DNA of 37,852 nucleotides from positions 1 to 37,852 of the forward strand of contig NJEJ01000003.1 of the NCBI GenBank assembly GCA_002255025.1, written 5' to 3'. Source of the stretch: Candidatus Bathyarchaeota archaeon ex4484_135. GTDB taxonomy: Archaea; Thermoproteota; Bathyarchaeia; EX4484-135. The notes under the pieces are model-generated. The model saw nothing but the letters and a program-made list of their open reading frames with translations, was not told the origin of the DNA and did no database searches. The position numbers and the translations under genes are program-made. Of this stretch, positions 1 through 8,446 are shown one piece after another (the stretch's first letter is position 1; each line of letters starts with the position of its first letter).

Positions 1-747
1 GTCGGGAACGCCTTCTCGGCCATGGAGTACATGCTTTCCGAGGGCATGGCACCGCTCATACCGTTCGCCATGTTCCTCCTGATAGGGGCCCTCTTCGGCC
101 GCATTCTATGCGGCTGGGCTTGCCCGTTCGGACTCGTGCAGGACGTGCTCAGATATGCCAGGAGGAGGCCCTTCCAGGTGGCGGCCCACACCCACAGGTC
201 GGCCGTGAAGCTGAAGTATTACATCCTGGGCCTGGTCATGCTTGTGAGCGGTACCCTGGCCCTCTCGCTGGCCTTGGGCACGGGCCAGAGGTACAAGGAG
301 GCCCTGGGCCCTTATGCACCAGGCCCCTTCACGGCCCTCTCGCCAGCTGAAACGCTGTTCTCCTTCTTGCCCGGCTTGGTCGTGAAATTGCTCGAGATGG
401 GCGAAGTGAACGTGAAGGACTTCATCACGGGCCTGCCCTGGATATTCTGGGCCAGGTTGGTCATAATGGTGGCCGTCCTGGTCATGGTGGCTTACATCCC
501 GAGGGGCTGGTGCCGTTACCTCTGCCCCGTCGGGGCCATGATGGGCATCTTCAGCCGCTTCAGCCTGCTGGGCCTGAAGATCGACGTGGTGAAGTGCAAC
601 AAGTGCGGGGAGTGCGTGAGGGCCTGCCCCATGATGGTCAGGCTGCTGGAGCAGGACCCGGAGAAGATATCGGACCCGGAATGCATCTACTGCTTCAGGT
701 GCGTGGCGGCCTGCCCGCAGGGTGCCGTAAAGCCCAGGTTCCCCTGA
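1..747 (+). CDS. Membrane-bound NapH/CcoG-like polyferredoxin (5' end outside window)
   Basis: The frame is open from base 1, so the gene starts upstream of the window; the first in-window ATG is at 22. Counting from that ATG, a CGWACP motif (30-35) and a CRYLCP motif (164-169) sit beside hydrophobic helices. Two CxxCxxCxxxC clusters follow (Cys 192/195/198/202 and 221/224/227/231), each binding a 4Fe-4S centre. This is the layout of NapH/CcoG/RdxA-type membrane ferredoxins, which pass electrons from the membrane to a periplasmic or cytoplasmic partner. The partner is not visible here, so the physiological role is open. The downstream genes are on the other strand and unrelated. Confidence 0.85.
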   Translation, partial: VGNAFSAMEYMLSEGMAPLIPFAMFLLIGALFGRILCGWACPFGLVQDVLRYARRRPFQVAAHTHRSAVKLKYYILGLVMLVSGTLALSLALGTGQRYKEALGPYAPGPFTALSPAETLFSFLPGLVVKLLEMGEVNVKDFITGLPWIFWARLVIMVAVLVMVAYIPRGWCRYLCPVGAMMGIFSRFSLLGLKIDVVKCNKCGECVRACPMMVRLLEQDPEKISDPECIYCFRCVAACPQGAVKPRFP

Positions 748-767
748 GGGCCCCTGCTGGTGATGGC

Positions 768-1334
768 CTATCGGCTGCCCCGCCTCGCTATCCTCATGGT
801 GGCGTATGGCAGGGCCAGAACGGTCCCTGTTATGCCCAAGGCGAGGGAAAACGTCCTGCCCCTACCGAGGGGGACAAGCCTTACTTTCATGGTCATCGTT
901 ATCGAGACTGATGGGAAGCCAGAGCCCTCGTTCGCCACAGCTACTATAACACAGGCCCTCTCGTCAAAGCAGAAGGCTCTAACGAGCCTTCTGGTCGTTC
1001 TGGCGAGGATCTTGACGTCCTCCTGGGCCACGAAGGCCTTGAGGGTCGTCGTGTTAAGCTCGCTATACCATAGCTGAGCCAGCTTCTCCTCGGGACAGGC
1101 TATCACGTAGATGTGTGCTCCCTTCCCGGCCCAGATCTTCACCTCAAGTACGGTGTTCGGCCCCACACATCGGTAGTCCCACAGGACCTCGCCGGGCGGG
1201 AGCTCGCTGGCGGAAATGTGGGTCGTCTCGGTCGGCAGGACTATCACGGAGGCACATAGGACGGCCAGGGAGATCGCCATGGCCAACAAGCCGAACCTGG
1301 CCATCACGTAGGTTAAGCGACCTGCGGGCATCAT
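768..1334 (-). CDS. Membrane-anchored protein of the ABC-2 operon, function unknown
   Basis: The start is set at the ATG that overlaps the permease stop codon (ATGA at 1331-1334); a longer frame upstream only overlaps the permease. The protein has about 188 residues. A hydrophobic helix lies close to the N-terminus (about 12-30) and a second near the C-terminus (about 160-180, followed by RRGSR). Between them is a domain of about 120 residues containing several Cys, probably outside the cytoplasm. I recognise no family. Translational coupling to the permease suggests an accessory subunit of the same exporter. The operon order is ATPase, permease, this gene. Confidence 0.6.
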   Translation of the reverse strand: MMPAGRLTYVMARFGLLAMAISLAVLCASVIVLPTETTHISASELPPGEVLWDYRCVGPNTVLEVKIWAGKGAHIYVIACPEEKLAQLWYSELNTTTLKAFVAQEDVKILARTTRRLVRAFCFDERACVIVAVANEGSGFPSVSITMTMKVRLVPLGRGRTFSLALGITGTVLALPYATMRIARRGSR

Positions 1335-2155
1335 ACTGGCTCGAACCTCCTCAGGAAATATATGAGGGCCGCTACGTAGAAGGCGATCGCTATGGCATAG
1401 TTCCCGGACAGGTAGGCCACGCACTCCCACATGGTCGGTGCCCCGCCGCCCGGGCCCAGGGGGGTGCCACCTATGGCCAGGGAGTAGTGCCTCATCAGGG
1501 CGGCCAACGGGTTCAGCGTGTAATAGACGTGCCTAACGCCCTCCCAGCCCGTTATGTTTCCGATCATCAGGAGGATGGAGCTTATAACGTTGACGGCGAA
1601 GAGGAGGGCTATCCCTATGGCCAGGGAGGCACCGCCCCTCCTGACCGCTATGGCTGCCAAGAACATGAGGGACGCTGGCAGGAGGACATCTGCCACGAAG
1701 GCCAGGAGACCCAGGAGGAAGACATCCAAGTGCTTGAGGGCCAGGTCGGGGAAGAGCAGGCCCGTGAAGACGCATATAGAGAGGACGATGTAAGCGATGG
1801 GTATGAGGACGCCCGATATGAGCTTGACCAAGAAGAAACTGGCACGTCCCACCGGGTACGTCAGATAGGTCTGGACGAGCCCCTTCCTTATCTCGTTCGC
1901 CAGGCCGTAGGATATGTTCTTCAGTATGAGGATTATGGTTATGAAGCTTATCATGCTGGAGGAAAGGCTCATTATGATGAGGAGCCTTGCTTCCTCGGCC
2001 TCAAGGCCCATCGCGGCGTAGGCCACGGGCGAGAAGATGAGCGGGAAAAAGGCGTATAGGAAGGCCAATATCTCGGGTATCGGGAACCTGTAGGCTTCCT
2101 TCAGGTCCATGGCCAATATCTCCAGAGTGGGCCACCTACGCCCCACGGCCATCAC
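1331..2155 (-). CDS. ABC-2 type transporter permease
   Basis: The protein has up to 274 residues with about six hydrophobic segments (for example near residues 30-50, 60-80, 105-130, 140-165, 175-195 and 245-265), typical of ABC-2 permeases that pair with a separate ATPase. The frame opens with GTG ATG overlapping the ATPase stop (GAGGTGATG). A later ATG (15 codons in, preceded by GGAGAT) is an alternative start. Its substrate cannot be read from sequence. It overlaps the ATPase by 4 bp and the downstream anchored protein by 4 bp, so the three form one tightly coupled unit. With the ATPase apparently broken, the transporter may be inactive or may borrow another ATPase. Confidence 0.8.
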   Translation of the reverse strand: MMAVGRRWPTLEILAMDLKEAYRFPIPEILAFLYAFFPLIFSPVAYAAMGLEAEEARLLIIMSLSSSMISFITIILILKNISYGLANEIRKGLVQTYLTYPVGRASFFLVKLISGVLIPIAYIVLSICVFTGLLFPDLALKHLDVFLLGLLAFVADVLLPASLMFLAAIAVRRGGASLAIGIALLFAVNVISSILLMIGNITGWEGVRHVYYTLNPLAALMRHYSLAIGGTPLGPGGGAPTMWECVAYLSGNYAIAIAFYVAALIYFLRRFEPV

Positions 2156-3055
2156 CTCCCGAGCCTGCCCAGCACCACACGCCTGAAAAGGTCCTCTAGG
2201 CTGGCCACCCTGGACTCAAGGCCGTAGAACTCAAGACCAGCTTGCTCTGCCAGGGACCTCACGACCCCGTAGAACTCGTCCTCGTGGCCTTCCTCCACCT
2301 CGACCAACAGATCGCGGCCGGATATGTAGGCGTCCTTCACGTAAGACAGCTCGAGCACCTTAGGCCTGAGGACCATCGGGTCGCTCACGGAGACCCTGAA
2401 GGAACGCCCGAACTCCCTCATGAGCTCATCTAAGGTACCCGTCACGTGGACCCGGCCCTCGTGGATGAGGGCCACGGAATCGCAGATACGGCCCAGCTCA
2501 GGCAGTATGTGGGACGATATGACGAAGTCCACGCCCTCGTCCTTGTGCAGCCGGGCCACCAGGTCTATGACCTCAGAGCGTCCCAGCGGGTCCAAGTTGG
2601 CCATGGGCTCGTCTGCTATGACGAGTTCAGGCTCGTGGATGAGGGCCTGTGCTATGCACAGCCTCTGCTTCATGCCTGCCGACAGGGCGCCTATCTTCCT
2701 GTTCGCTGCATCAGCTAGGCCGACGAGCTCCAGGACCTCACGGGCCCTTTTGCTCGCCTCTGGAACGCCGTAAATTCGGGCCACGTGCTCTAAGAGTTCC
2801 AGGGCCCTTATGTGGCGTGGGAGCTCCATCTGCTCGTGGAGGACGCCTACACGGGCCTTCACGTCCGGGTTGTTCCAGGGGTCCTCGCCGAAAGAGGAGG
2901 CCAAGGCATATCCTTATCGTGGTCGTCTTACCAGCCCCGTTTGGGCCTATGAGGCCGAATATCCGGCCCCTTGGGACCTCTAGTGTCAGGCCGTTAAGGG
3001 CCACTACATCCTTGAAGCGTTTCACCAGCTCGATGCATTCTATTGCCTTCTCCAA
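2152..3055 (-). pseudogene. ABC transporter ATPase, frameshifted after Walker A
   Basis: Two overlapping frames together make one ATPase. The first frame starts at TTG 3055 behind a GGGGGT ribosome site and carries the A-loop region and Walker A (GPNGAGKTTT), reading to about CLGLL. The second frame takes over near 2890-2900 at FGEDPW and carries the signature LSAGMKQR, Walker B (LVIADEP), D-loop (NLDP) and H-loop (SSH), ending at 2152. The short stretch usually found here (PTSGxVxxxG) is missing, so about 26 bp appear to be deleted, with a frame change. It could be a real null mutation or a sequence error. It heads the three-gene ABC-2 operon and diverges from thiDN. Confidence 0.75.
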
Positions 3056-3097
3056 GCGAGTACCCCCATTATCGCCCGAGCTTCAACAGGGGCCATG

Positions 3098-3106
3098 CTA
3101 AATAAG
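3098..3106 (+). promoter_or_regulatory. TATA-like element for thiDN
   Basis: CTAAATAAG lies about 35 bp upstream of the thiDN start in a short divergent spacer. A GGTGAG ribosome site follows just before the TTG start, so the transcript probably has a short leader. The same AT-rich patch could serve the ABC operon on the other strand. Confidence 0.4.
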
Positions 3107-3136
3107 CCTTAACGGACCATTTGGTCGGGTGAGATC

Positions 3137-4498
3137 TTGGCCGCGAGGAAGCCGAAGGCCGTGGCCATGGCCGTGGCTGGCCTGGACCCATCGGGCGGAG
3201 CTGGCCTATCGGCCGACATAAGGGCCTTCACGGCCTTAGGCGTATACTGTGCCCCCGTCATATCGGCCATAACGGTCCAAGACACGAGAGGCGTTTATGC
3301 TGTGAGGCCCGTGGAAGCTGACCTCCTTAAGAGGCAGTTAGAAGCGGTCCTAGAGGACCTGAGGCCCTCCTGGGCTAAGGTGGGCGTCCTCTACTCGGCC
3401 GAGAACGTCAAGCTAGTGGCCGAACTCCTGCCCGAGAAAGGCGTGGAACTGGTCGTTGACCCCGTGCTAAGGGCTGGGACAGGAGGGCCCTTGCTCGAGC
3501 ATGGTGCCCTCGAGGCCCTGAGGGACGAGCTGATCCCGAGGGCCTTTATCATAACGCCCAACGCCTGTGAGGCAGGCGAGCTAGCGGGCATCCAGGTCAG
3601 GTCGATTAAAGATGCCAAGAAGGCCGCCAGGGCCCTGGCCCTGTTAGGCCCTGAGGGCGTCGTGGTAAAGGGAGGGCACATAAGAGGTCTCATGGCAACC
3701 GACGTGCTCTACTATGAAGGACGTTTCTACGAGTTCAGGAGGCCAAGGTTTGATGTGGACGCCCACGGCTCTGGATGTGCTTTCTCTTCCTTCCTGACGG
3801 CCCTCCTGGCCCTGGGCGAGGACGTGCCTTCTGCTGTCGAGAAGGCCGGCGACCTGGCCTACGATGCCATTCGCTGGTCCATTAGCGTGGGCTCGGGCAG
3901 GCCTGTGGCAGAGCCATCAGCGAGGCTGCTCAGGGAGGCCGAGAGGTACGCGGTCCTGAGGGAGGTCGAGGAAGCCGTCGGGGCCTTCCTGTCTGAGCCT
4001 AAGGTAACCGATTTCATACCAGAGGTCGGGACGCAGATAGGTATGGCTATCTCCATGCCCTCAGGTCCTGAGGATGTGGCAGCCGTCGAGGGACGTATAG
4101 TAAGAGCCGGTGCTAGACCTGTAGCCGTCGGACCTGTGAGGTTCGGGGCCTCGAGCCATGTGGCACGCATCATACTGGCGGCCATGAGGTACGACCCGGG
4201 CATGAGGTCGGCCATGAACATGGCCTATAGGCCCGGGCTCCTTGAGGCCCTCAAGCGTATGGGCTTGACGGTAGCCTCCTTCGACAGGCCAAGGGAGCCG
4301 CCCGATGTGGCCATGACGGAGGGAGCTTCACTGCCCTGGGGAGTTGAAGAAGCCATCAAGGCCTGTGGAGGACGTGTCCCGGACGCCATATATGACCTGG
4401 GGGCCGTGGGCAAGGAGCCCATGATAAGGCTCTTGGGCAGGTCGGCCCGCGAGGTGGTCAAGAAGGCCCTCAGGGCCGTAAGGATGGCCTCGGGCTAA
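3137..4498 (+). CDS. thiDN: Bifunctional HMP(-P) kinase / ThiN-type thiamine phosphate synthase
   Basis: This 453-residue fusion makes thiamine phosphate. The N-terminal half (about 10-260) is ThiD: AGLDPSGGAGLSADI at about 14-28 binds the pyrimidine substrate, and a DxHGSGC motif near 215 forms the anion hole. ThiD phosphorylates hydroxymethylpyrimidine twice. The C-terminal part (about 285-450) matches the archaeal ThiN family, with IPEVGTQIG, GPVRFGASSH and a final YDLGAVGKEP. ThiN replaces ThiE and condenses the pyrimidine with thiazole phosphate. The start is TTG, preceded by GGTGAG. The fusion is common in archaea. No TPP riboswitch is seen in the short leader. Confidence 0.95.
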   Translation: MAARKPKAVAMAVAGLDPSGGAGLSADIRAFTALGVYCAPVISAITVQDTRGVYAVRPVEADLLKRQLEAVLEDLRPSWAKVGVLYSAENVKLVAELLPEKGVELVVDPVLRAGTGGPLLEHGALEALRDELIPRAFIITPNACEAGELAGIQVRSIKDAKKAARALALLGPEGVVVKGGHIRGLMATDVLYYEGRFYEFRRPRFDVDAHGSGCAFSSFLTALLALGEDVPSAVEKAGDLAYDAIRWSISVGSGRPVAEPSARLLREAERYAVLREVEEAVGAFLSEPKVTDFIPEVGTQIGMAISMPSGPEDVAAVEGRIVRAGARPVAVGPVRFGASSHVARIILAAMRYDPGMRSAMNMAYRPGLLEALKRMGLTVASFDRPREPPDVAMTEGASLPWGVEEAIKACGGRVPDAIYDLGAVGKEPMIRLLGRSAREVVKKALRAVRMASG

Positions 4499-4507
4499 AC
4501 ATATATC
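4499..4507 (+). promoter_or_regulatory. TATA box for moaC
   Basis: ACATATATC is centred about 29 bp before the moaC ATG, right after the thiDN stop. No clear ribosome site precedes the ATG, which fits a leaderless transcript and a promoter separate from thiDN. Confidence 0.5.
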
Positions 4508-4531
4508 AGTTCTCAGGGCCCTTTACCCGGC

Positions 4532-4984
4532 ATGAAGGGCGTGGAAATGATTGGGGTAGGGCACAAGCCCGATGTCCTAAGGGTGGCCGTGGCCGAGGGC
4601 AAGATATTGCTCGGCCGTGAGGCCCTGAGGCGTATAAGGGAGGGGTCCGTCGAGAAGGGAGACCCGCTCTTGGCCGCCCAGCTGGCTGGCATACTGGCTG
4701 CCAAGAGGACGCCGGAGCTCATACCGCTATGCCACCCGATACCCATAACTAAGGTCGATATAGAACCGACGGTCGAGGAGGACGGCGTGAGGATTAAGGC
4801 CCGGGTCGAGGCCGTGGCCAAGACGGGCGTGGAGATGGAGGCCCTCACAGCCGTCTCGGTGGCCCTGCTGACTGTGTGGGACATGGTGAAGCAGTACGAG
4901 AAGGACGAGGCTGGCCAGTACCCTCATACGGCCATAACGGGCATAAGAGTGCTCAGCAAAATTAAGGGGCCGGTTCAGCCCTGA
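4532..4984 (+). CDS. moaC: Cyclic pyranopterin monophosphate synthase MoaC
   Basis: The protein has 150 residues, the normal MoaC length. It catalyses the second step of molybdopterin synthesis, converting the MoaA product (3',8-cyclo-dihydro-GTP) to cPMP. Diagnostic segments are ELIPLCHPIPIT (about 66-77), the conserved KTGVEMEALTAVS stretch with its catalytic lysine (about 97-109), and WDMVK (about 116-120). It has its own TATA box and overlaps the convergent Fe-S protein gene by 10 bp. Together with mobB at 35.8 kb it indicates that the cell makes a molybdenum or tungsten pterin cofactor. moaA is not in the window. Confidence 0.95.
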   Translation: MKGVEMIGVGHKPDVLRVAVAEGKILLGREALRRIREGSVEKGDPLLAAQLAGILAAKRTPELIPLCHPIPITKVDIEPTVEEDGVRIKARVEAVAKTGVEMEALTAVSVALLTVWDMVKQYEKDEAGQYPHTAITGIRVLSKIKGPVQP

Positions 4985-5673
4985 GCCGAGCTGTAAGGGC
5001 AGGCCTTGATACATATCCCGCATATCAACTCGCCTATCCCCGGCCTTCTGGCGAACTCCATGAGCTTCTCCAAGCAGGCTCTGTAATCGAAGACCTCATT
5101 ACGGCTCCTCGGCTTGAGGTCAAAGCTGACGTCTCTTATGGCACCGGCCGGGCAGGCCTCCACGCAGGCCCGGCAGGGACCACATTTCGACCTCACGGGC
5201 TTGCCGACCTCTAGGGGCATGTCGGTCAAGACGGTCGCAAACCGGACTCTTGGGCCGTGGTCGGGCGTTATGACCAACAAGTTCTTTCCCATCCAGCCCA
5301 GGCCAGCCAAGACAGCCACGGCCTTATGCGATATCAGGCCCAGCTGACGCTCCCAATCGGCTATCCGCGAGGCCGGTACTGCTAAGGCCCTGTAACCCTT
5401 CGAGGAGCAGAAGGATGCTATCTCGCGGGCCGCCCGGTCCAGGAGGGCATTCGCCCGCCGGTAGCAGCGTGCGTAAGCCGGTGATGGCCCATCTGGCCCT
5501 ATGGTCTCTATGACCTCGCGGGGCAGGACTACGCCTATGGAAATGGCCCTTGAGTATTTCTTGAGCAACCGCTTCGATATGCCGAACTCATCCTCGTAGG
5601 ACGAGAGGTCAGCGAACCCAACTTTATCGGCACCTACCGCCCTGGCTAGGGCCTTTATCTCGTCCTCGTACAA
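4975..5673 (-). CDS. QueG-like 4Fe-4S protein
   Basis: The start is set at TTG 5673, because the longer frame would run into the divergent metG start; this gives 232 residues. The protein has the core of epoxyqueuosine reductase-like proteins: a GLGWMGKN motif near 114-121, and two ferredoxin clusters near the C-terminus (CGPCRACVEACP at about 164-175, and Cys 190/208/211/215). QueG uses cobalamin to reduce epoxyqueuosine in bacteria. Archaea do not use that queuosine pathway, so this relative probably acts on another substrate. The protein is shorter than QueG because it lacks the C-terminal HEAT repeats. It is convergent with moaC and divergent from metG. Confidence 0.75.
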   Translation of the reverse strand: MYEDEIKALARAVGADKVGFADLSSYEDEFGISKRLLKKYSRAISIGVVLPREVIETIGPDGPSPAYARCYRRANALLDRAAREIASFCSSKGYRALAVPASRIADWERQLGLISHKAVAVLAGLGWMGKNLLVITPDHGPRVRFATVLTDMPLEVGKPVRSKCGPCRACVEACPAGAIRDVSFDLKPRSRNEVFDYRACLEKLMEFARRPGIGELICGICIKACPYSSAQG

Positions 5674-5751
5674 GAGTGGCCCCGGGGACCTGTGGCCCTC
5701 ACGCTTATAGATGTCCTCTCCTGCCTCGGGTGGGGGTGGTAGGCCCTCACC

Positions 5752-7434
5752 TTGAAAGGCAAGCCCAGGTACGTAGTGTGTGCTGCCTGGCCCTACATCA
5801 ACTACGTGCCACACCTCGGGACCATCATACCGCTCCTGTCGGCCGACGTAGTGACCCGCTTCTTACGCATGAGAGGACATGATGTCGTCTTCGTCAGCGG
5901 CTCCGACGAGCACGGCACGCCAATAGAGGTCGAGGCCGTCAGGCAGGGCATAGAGCCCAAGGAGCTCACGGACCGCAATCACGAGTTAGTGGTCAGGCTG
6001 TTAAAGGAATGGGAGCTCTCCTTGGACAGCTACATAAGGACAGAGCACCCGGTCCACAAGGAGTTCATAAAACGCTTCTACAAGCGTGTCTACGCTAACG
6101 GATACGTCTTCGAGCGAGACGAGGAGCTGCCTTACTGTGAGAGCTGCGGCCGCTTCCTGCCTGACCGCTTCGTGGAGGGCACCTGCCCCTACTGCGGCTA
6201 TGAAAGGGCCCGGGGAGACCAGTGCGAGGCCTGCGGGAGGCTGCTGGACCCGGCCAAGCTCGTGAACCTCAGATGTGTCATCTGTGGCTCTAGGCCCGTC
6301 ATAAGGACCACGAGGCACTGGTTCCTCGACCTGACGAAGCTCCAAGAGGCCGTGGAAGAATACGTCCGCTCGAACGAGCGTTTCTCCGATACGGTCCGCT
6401 CGTTCAGCCTTAGGATGCTCGAGGAAGGCCTGAGGCCGCGTTCTATAACACGCGATACGAAATGGGGCATAGAGGCACCCTTCCCGGGTGCTGAGGGCAA
6501 GACCATATACTGCTGGTTTGAGGCCGTCTTGGGCTACATATCGGCCACCATAGCTTACTTCAGGTCCAAGGGCCAGCCGGACCGCTGGGAGGCCTTCTGG
6601 AAGGACCCGGAGGCCCGCTCGGTGTTCTTCATAGGCAAGGACAACATACCGTTCCATGCCATCCTCCTGCCAGCCCTCCTGCTGGCCTCCGGCGAGGGCT
6701 ACAACTTGCCCTGGGACGTAGTGTCCAACGAGTTCTTGCTTTGGGAGGGAGAGAAGTTCTCGAAGAGCAGACGCGTGGGTATATGGATTGACGAAGCCCT
6801 CGAGCTGTTCCCGGCCGATTACTGGCGTTTCGTCTTAGTGGCCCTCAGGCCGGAGCTGAGGGACTCCAACTTCACTTGGGAGCAGTTCCTGGAGAAGGTC
6901 AACTCGGACTTAAACGACACGATAGGGAACTTCATACACAGGACCCTGACCTTCATATGGAGATACTTCAGCGGCCGCGTGCCCGAGCCCGGCCCCATGG
7001 GCCCGAGAGATGAAGAAGCCCTAAAGCTTCTCAAGGACGCGTTCGACCAGATAACGGACGAGCTGGAGAACTTCAGGCTGAAGTCGGCCCTGAGGTCCGT
7101 GGTCGAGCTGGCCAGGGAAGGGAACCGCTACCTGAACGAGCGTGAGCCCTGGAAGCTGGTGAAGGAAAGGCCGGATGAGGCCAGGACGGCCTTATACGTG
7201 GCTGCCCAGCTCGTGAAGGCCCTCTCGGTCCTCCTGGCCCCCTTCGTGCCCTCATCGGCCGACAGGCTCTGGTCCATGCTGGGCCTGGAGGGCTCCGTGC
7301 ACGAGGCGTCCTGGGACGATGCCCTCAGGCCCTTGGAGCCAGGGCATGTTATAAGGAAGCCTGAGCCTCTGTTCCGCAAGGTCGAGAAGGGGCCTGAGGA
7401 GCTGAGGGCAGCTTTAGAAAGGCTGAGAGCTTGA
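5752..7434 (+). CDS. metG: Methionyl-tRNA synthetase
   Basis: This is a class I synthetase of 560 residues. The ATP-binding HIGH motif appears as HLGT in PYINYVPHLGT (about 15-25) and the KMSKS loop as EKFSKS (about 337). The connective peptide carries two zinc knuckles: CESCGRF...CPYCG and CEACGRL...CVICG (about 128-180). The anticodon-binding helix bundle ends the protein; there is no C-terminal EMAPII-like dimerisation domain, as in many archaea that encode it separately. The start is TTG after GGGGGTGG. Its stop overlaps the PHP gene start (TTGA), so the two are translationally coupled. Confidence 0.96.
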   Translation: MKGKPRYVVCAAWPYINYVPHLGTIIPLLSADVVTRFLRMRGHDVVFVSGSDEHGTPIEVEAVRQGIEPKELTDRNHELVVRLLKEWELSLDSYIRTEHPVHKEFIKRFYKRVYANGYVFERDEELPYCESCGRFLPDRFVEGTCPYCGYERARGDQCEACGRLLDPAKLVNLRCVICGSRPVIRTTRHWFLDLTKLQEAVEEYVRSNERFSDTVRSFSLRMLEEGLRPRSITRDTKWGIEAPFPGAEGKTIYCWFEAVLGYISATIAYFRSKGQPDRWEAFWKDPEARSVFFIGKDNIPFHAILLPALLLASGEGYNLPWDVVSNEFLLWEGEKFSKSRRVGIWIDEALELFPADYWRFVLVALRPELRDSNFTWEQFLEKVNSDLNDTIGNFIHRTLTFIWRYFSGRVPEPGPMGPRDEEALKLLKDAFDQITDELENFRLKSALRSVVELAREGNRYLNEREPWKLVKERPDEARTALYVAAQLVKALSVLLAPFVPSSADRLWSMLGLEGSVHEASWDDALRPLEPGHVIRKPEPLFRKVEKGPEELRAALERLRA

Positions 7435-8087
7435 GCGACGGCCTGAGGATAGATCTACACGTCCACACCTTCTACTCGGGCGATGCCATAACGAGCCCCA
7501 GGGAAGCAGTTTTATGGGCTAAAAAAGCCGGCCTCCACGGCCTGGCCATAACTGACCACGACACGCTGAAGGGGGCCCTTAAGGCCCACGAGATCGGCCG
7601 CAGGGAAGGCGTCTTGATCCTGCCGGGCATGGAGTTAGAGAGCAGGGGAGGCCACGTCTTGGCCTTGTGCCCGTTAGAGCCCGTCAGGCCCGGGAACAGC
7701 TTGGCCGAGACCGTGGAGACCGTGAGGGAAGCCGGAGGCCTGGCCATCCTAGCACACCCGTACCACCTGCTGGCCCCTCGGGCCTGGGACCTAGAGGGCC
7801 TGAGGGCCCTAGATGCCGTAGAGGTCCTGAACGCCAGCGACCCCCTGGCTGCCCTGAGCACGAGGCTCGCCATCAGGCTGGCCAGGGCCTTGGGCAAGCC
7901 CGAGACGGGCGGGAGCGATGCCCACTTCCCCGAGGCCATAGGAGCTGCCTACACTGTCGTGGAAGCAGACCCAGACCCGGACGAGGTTTTATCGGCCATA
8001 GAAAAGGGCCTGACGACGCCGAGCAGGAGGGCCTTGAATCCCATGGTCATCTTGAAGAAATGGGCCATACCTAATTACCTACGTTGA
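7431..8087 (+). CDS. PHP-domain metal-dependent phosphoesterase
   Basis: The protein has 218 residues with the four PHP motifs: DLHVHTFYSGD (8-18), ITDHDT (40-45), a GMELES/HVLAL segment, and HPY plus GSDAH near the C-terminus. These His and Asp residues bind two or three metals. Stand-alone PHP proteins of this size hydrolyse phosphate esters such as nucleoside 3',5'-bisphosphates or histidinol phosphate. Neither function can be assigned here, as there are no his genes nearby. The TTG start overlaps the metG stop by 4 bp. It converges on the ribbon-helix-helix gene with a 13-bp overlap. Confidence 0.85.
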   Translation: MSDGLRIDLHVHTFYSGDAITSPREAVLWAKKAGLHGLAITDHDTLKGALKAHEIGRREGVLILPGMELESRGGHVLALCPLEPVRPGNSLAETVETVREAGGLAILAHPYHLLAPRAWDLEGLRALDAVEVLNASDPLAALSTRLAIRLARALGKPETGGSDAHFPEAIGAAYTVVEADPDPDEVLSAIEKGLTTPSRRALNPMVILKKWAIPNYLR

Positions 8088-8251
8088 TTCTGGCCTTCCT
8101 CCCTTTCTCTCCTGCCCCAGAACTCCTTGTTCAGCAGGTCCCTTATGGCCACCCTTATAGCTTCAGCACGGCTCGGGTAATAACGCTTCTCCACGAGCTC
8201 GTCCAGGGCCCTGAGGTACGACTCCGGCAGGTAGAGCGTTATCAGCTTCAC
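8075..8251 (-). CDS. Ribbon-helix-helix (CopG/Arc-type) DNA-binding protein
   Basis: This is a small protein of 58 residues. VKLITLYLPESYL forms the beta ribbon, followed by two helices (ALDELVEKRYYPSRAEAIR and VAIRDLLNKEFW). This is the usual RHH pattern with the PSRAEAIR helix start. The GTG at 8251 is preferred because GGTG precedes it by 6 bases and homologues begin at this point; GTG 8260 is an in-frame alternative. The charged tail (GRREREEGQNQRR) is likely disordered. The target is unknown. Autoregulation through the GCCCC/GGGGC inverted repeat just upstream (about 8277-8297) is possible. Confidence 0.8.
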   Translation of the reverse strand: MKLITLYLPESYLRALDELVEKRYYPSRAEAIRVAIRDLLNKEFWGRREREEGQNQRR

Positions 8252-8412
8252 GGCGGGCACCGGGCACGCAGGGCCTCAGGCCCCTTTTCAGGGGGCGTGT
8301 TAGGGAGGAGATAAGGGGAAAACAAGAGGGTGGTTAAGGCCGGGAGGAGGTAGGTACCTGCTTACACATGGCTCATTAAAAAGGGCTGGTGTCTTATGGA
8401 TTCCTACGGCAC

Positions 8413-8423
8413 GGTTTAAATCC
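8413..8423 (+). promoter_or_regulatory. TATA box for the methylthiotransferase gene
   Basis: GGTTTAAATCC is centred about 29 bp before the TTG start at 8447, in a 190-bp spacer. This distance fits a leaderless or near-leaderless transcript. I saw no other gene in the spacer 8261-8446. Confidence 0.55.
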
Positions 8424-8446
8424 GGCCCCTCGGGCCCTTAACGGAG

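Noticed and set aside
2890..2900. Programmed ribosomal frameshift in the ABC ATPase
   Set aside because: A simple frame change would still leave about nine conserved residues missing, so a deletion explains the sequence better than recoding.
5674..5814. Extension of the QueG-like protein to 5814
   Set aside because: It would overlap the divergent metG coding region, and the conserved part of the family starts after TTG 5673.
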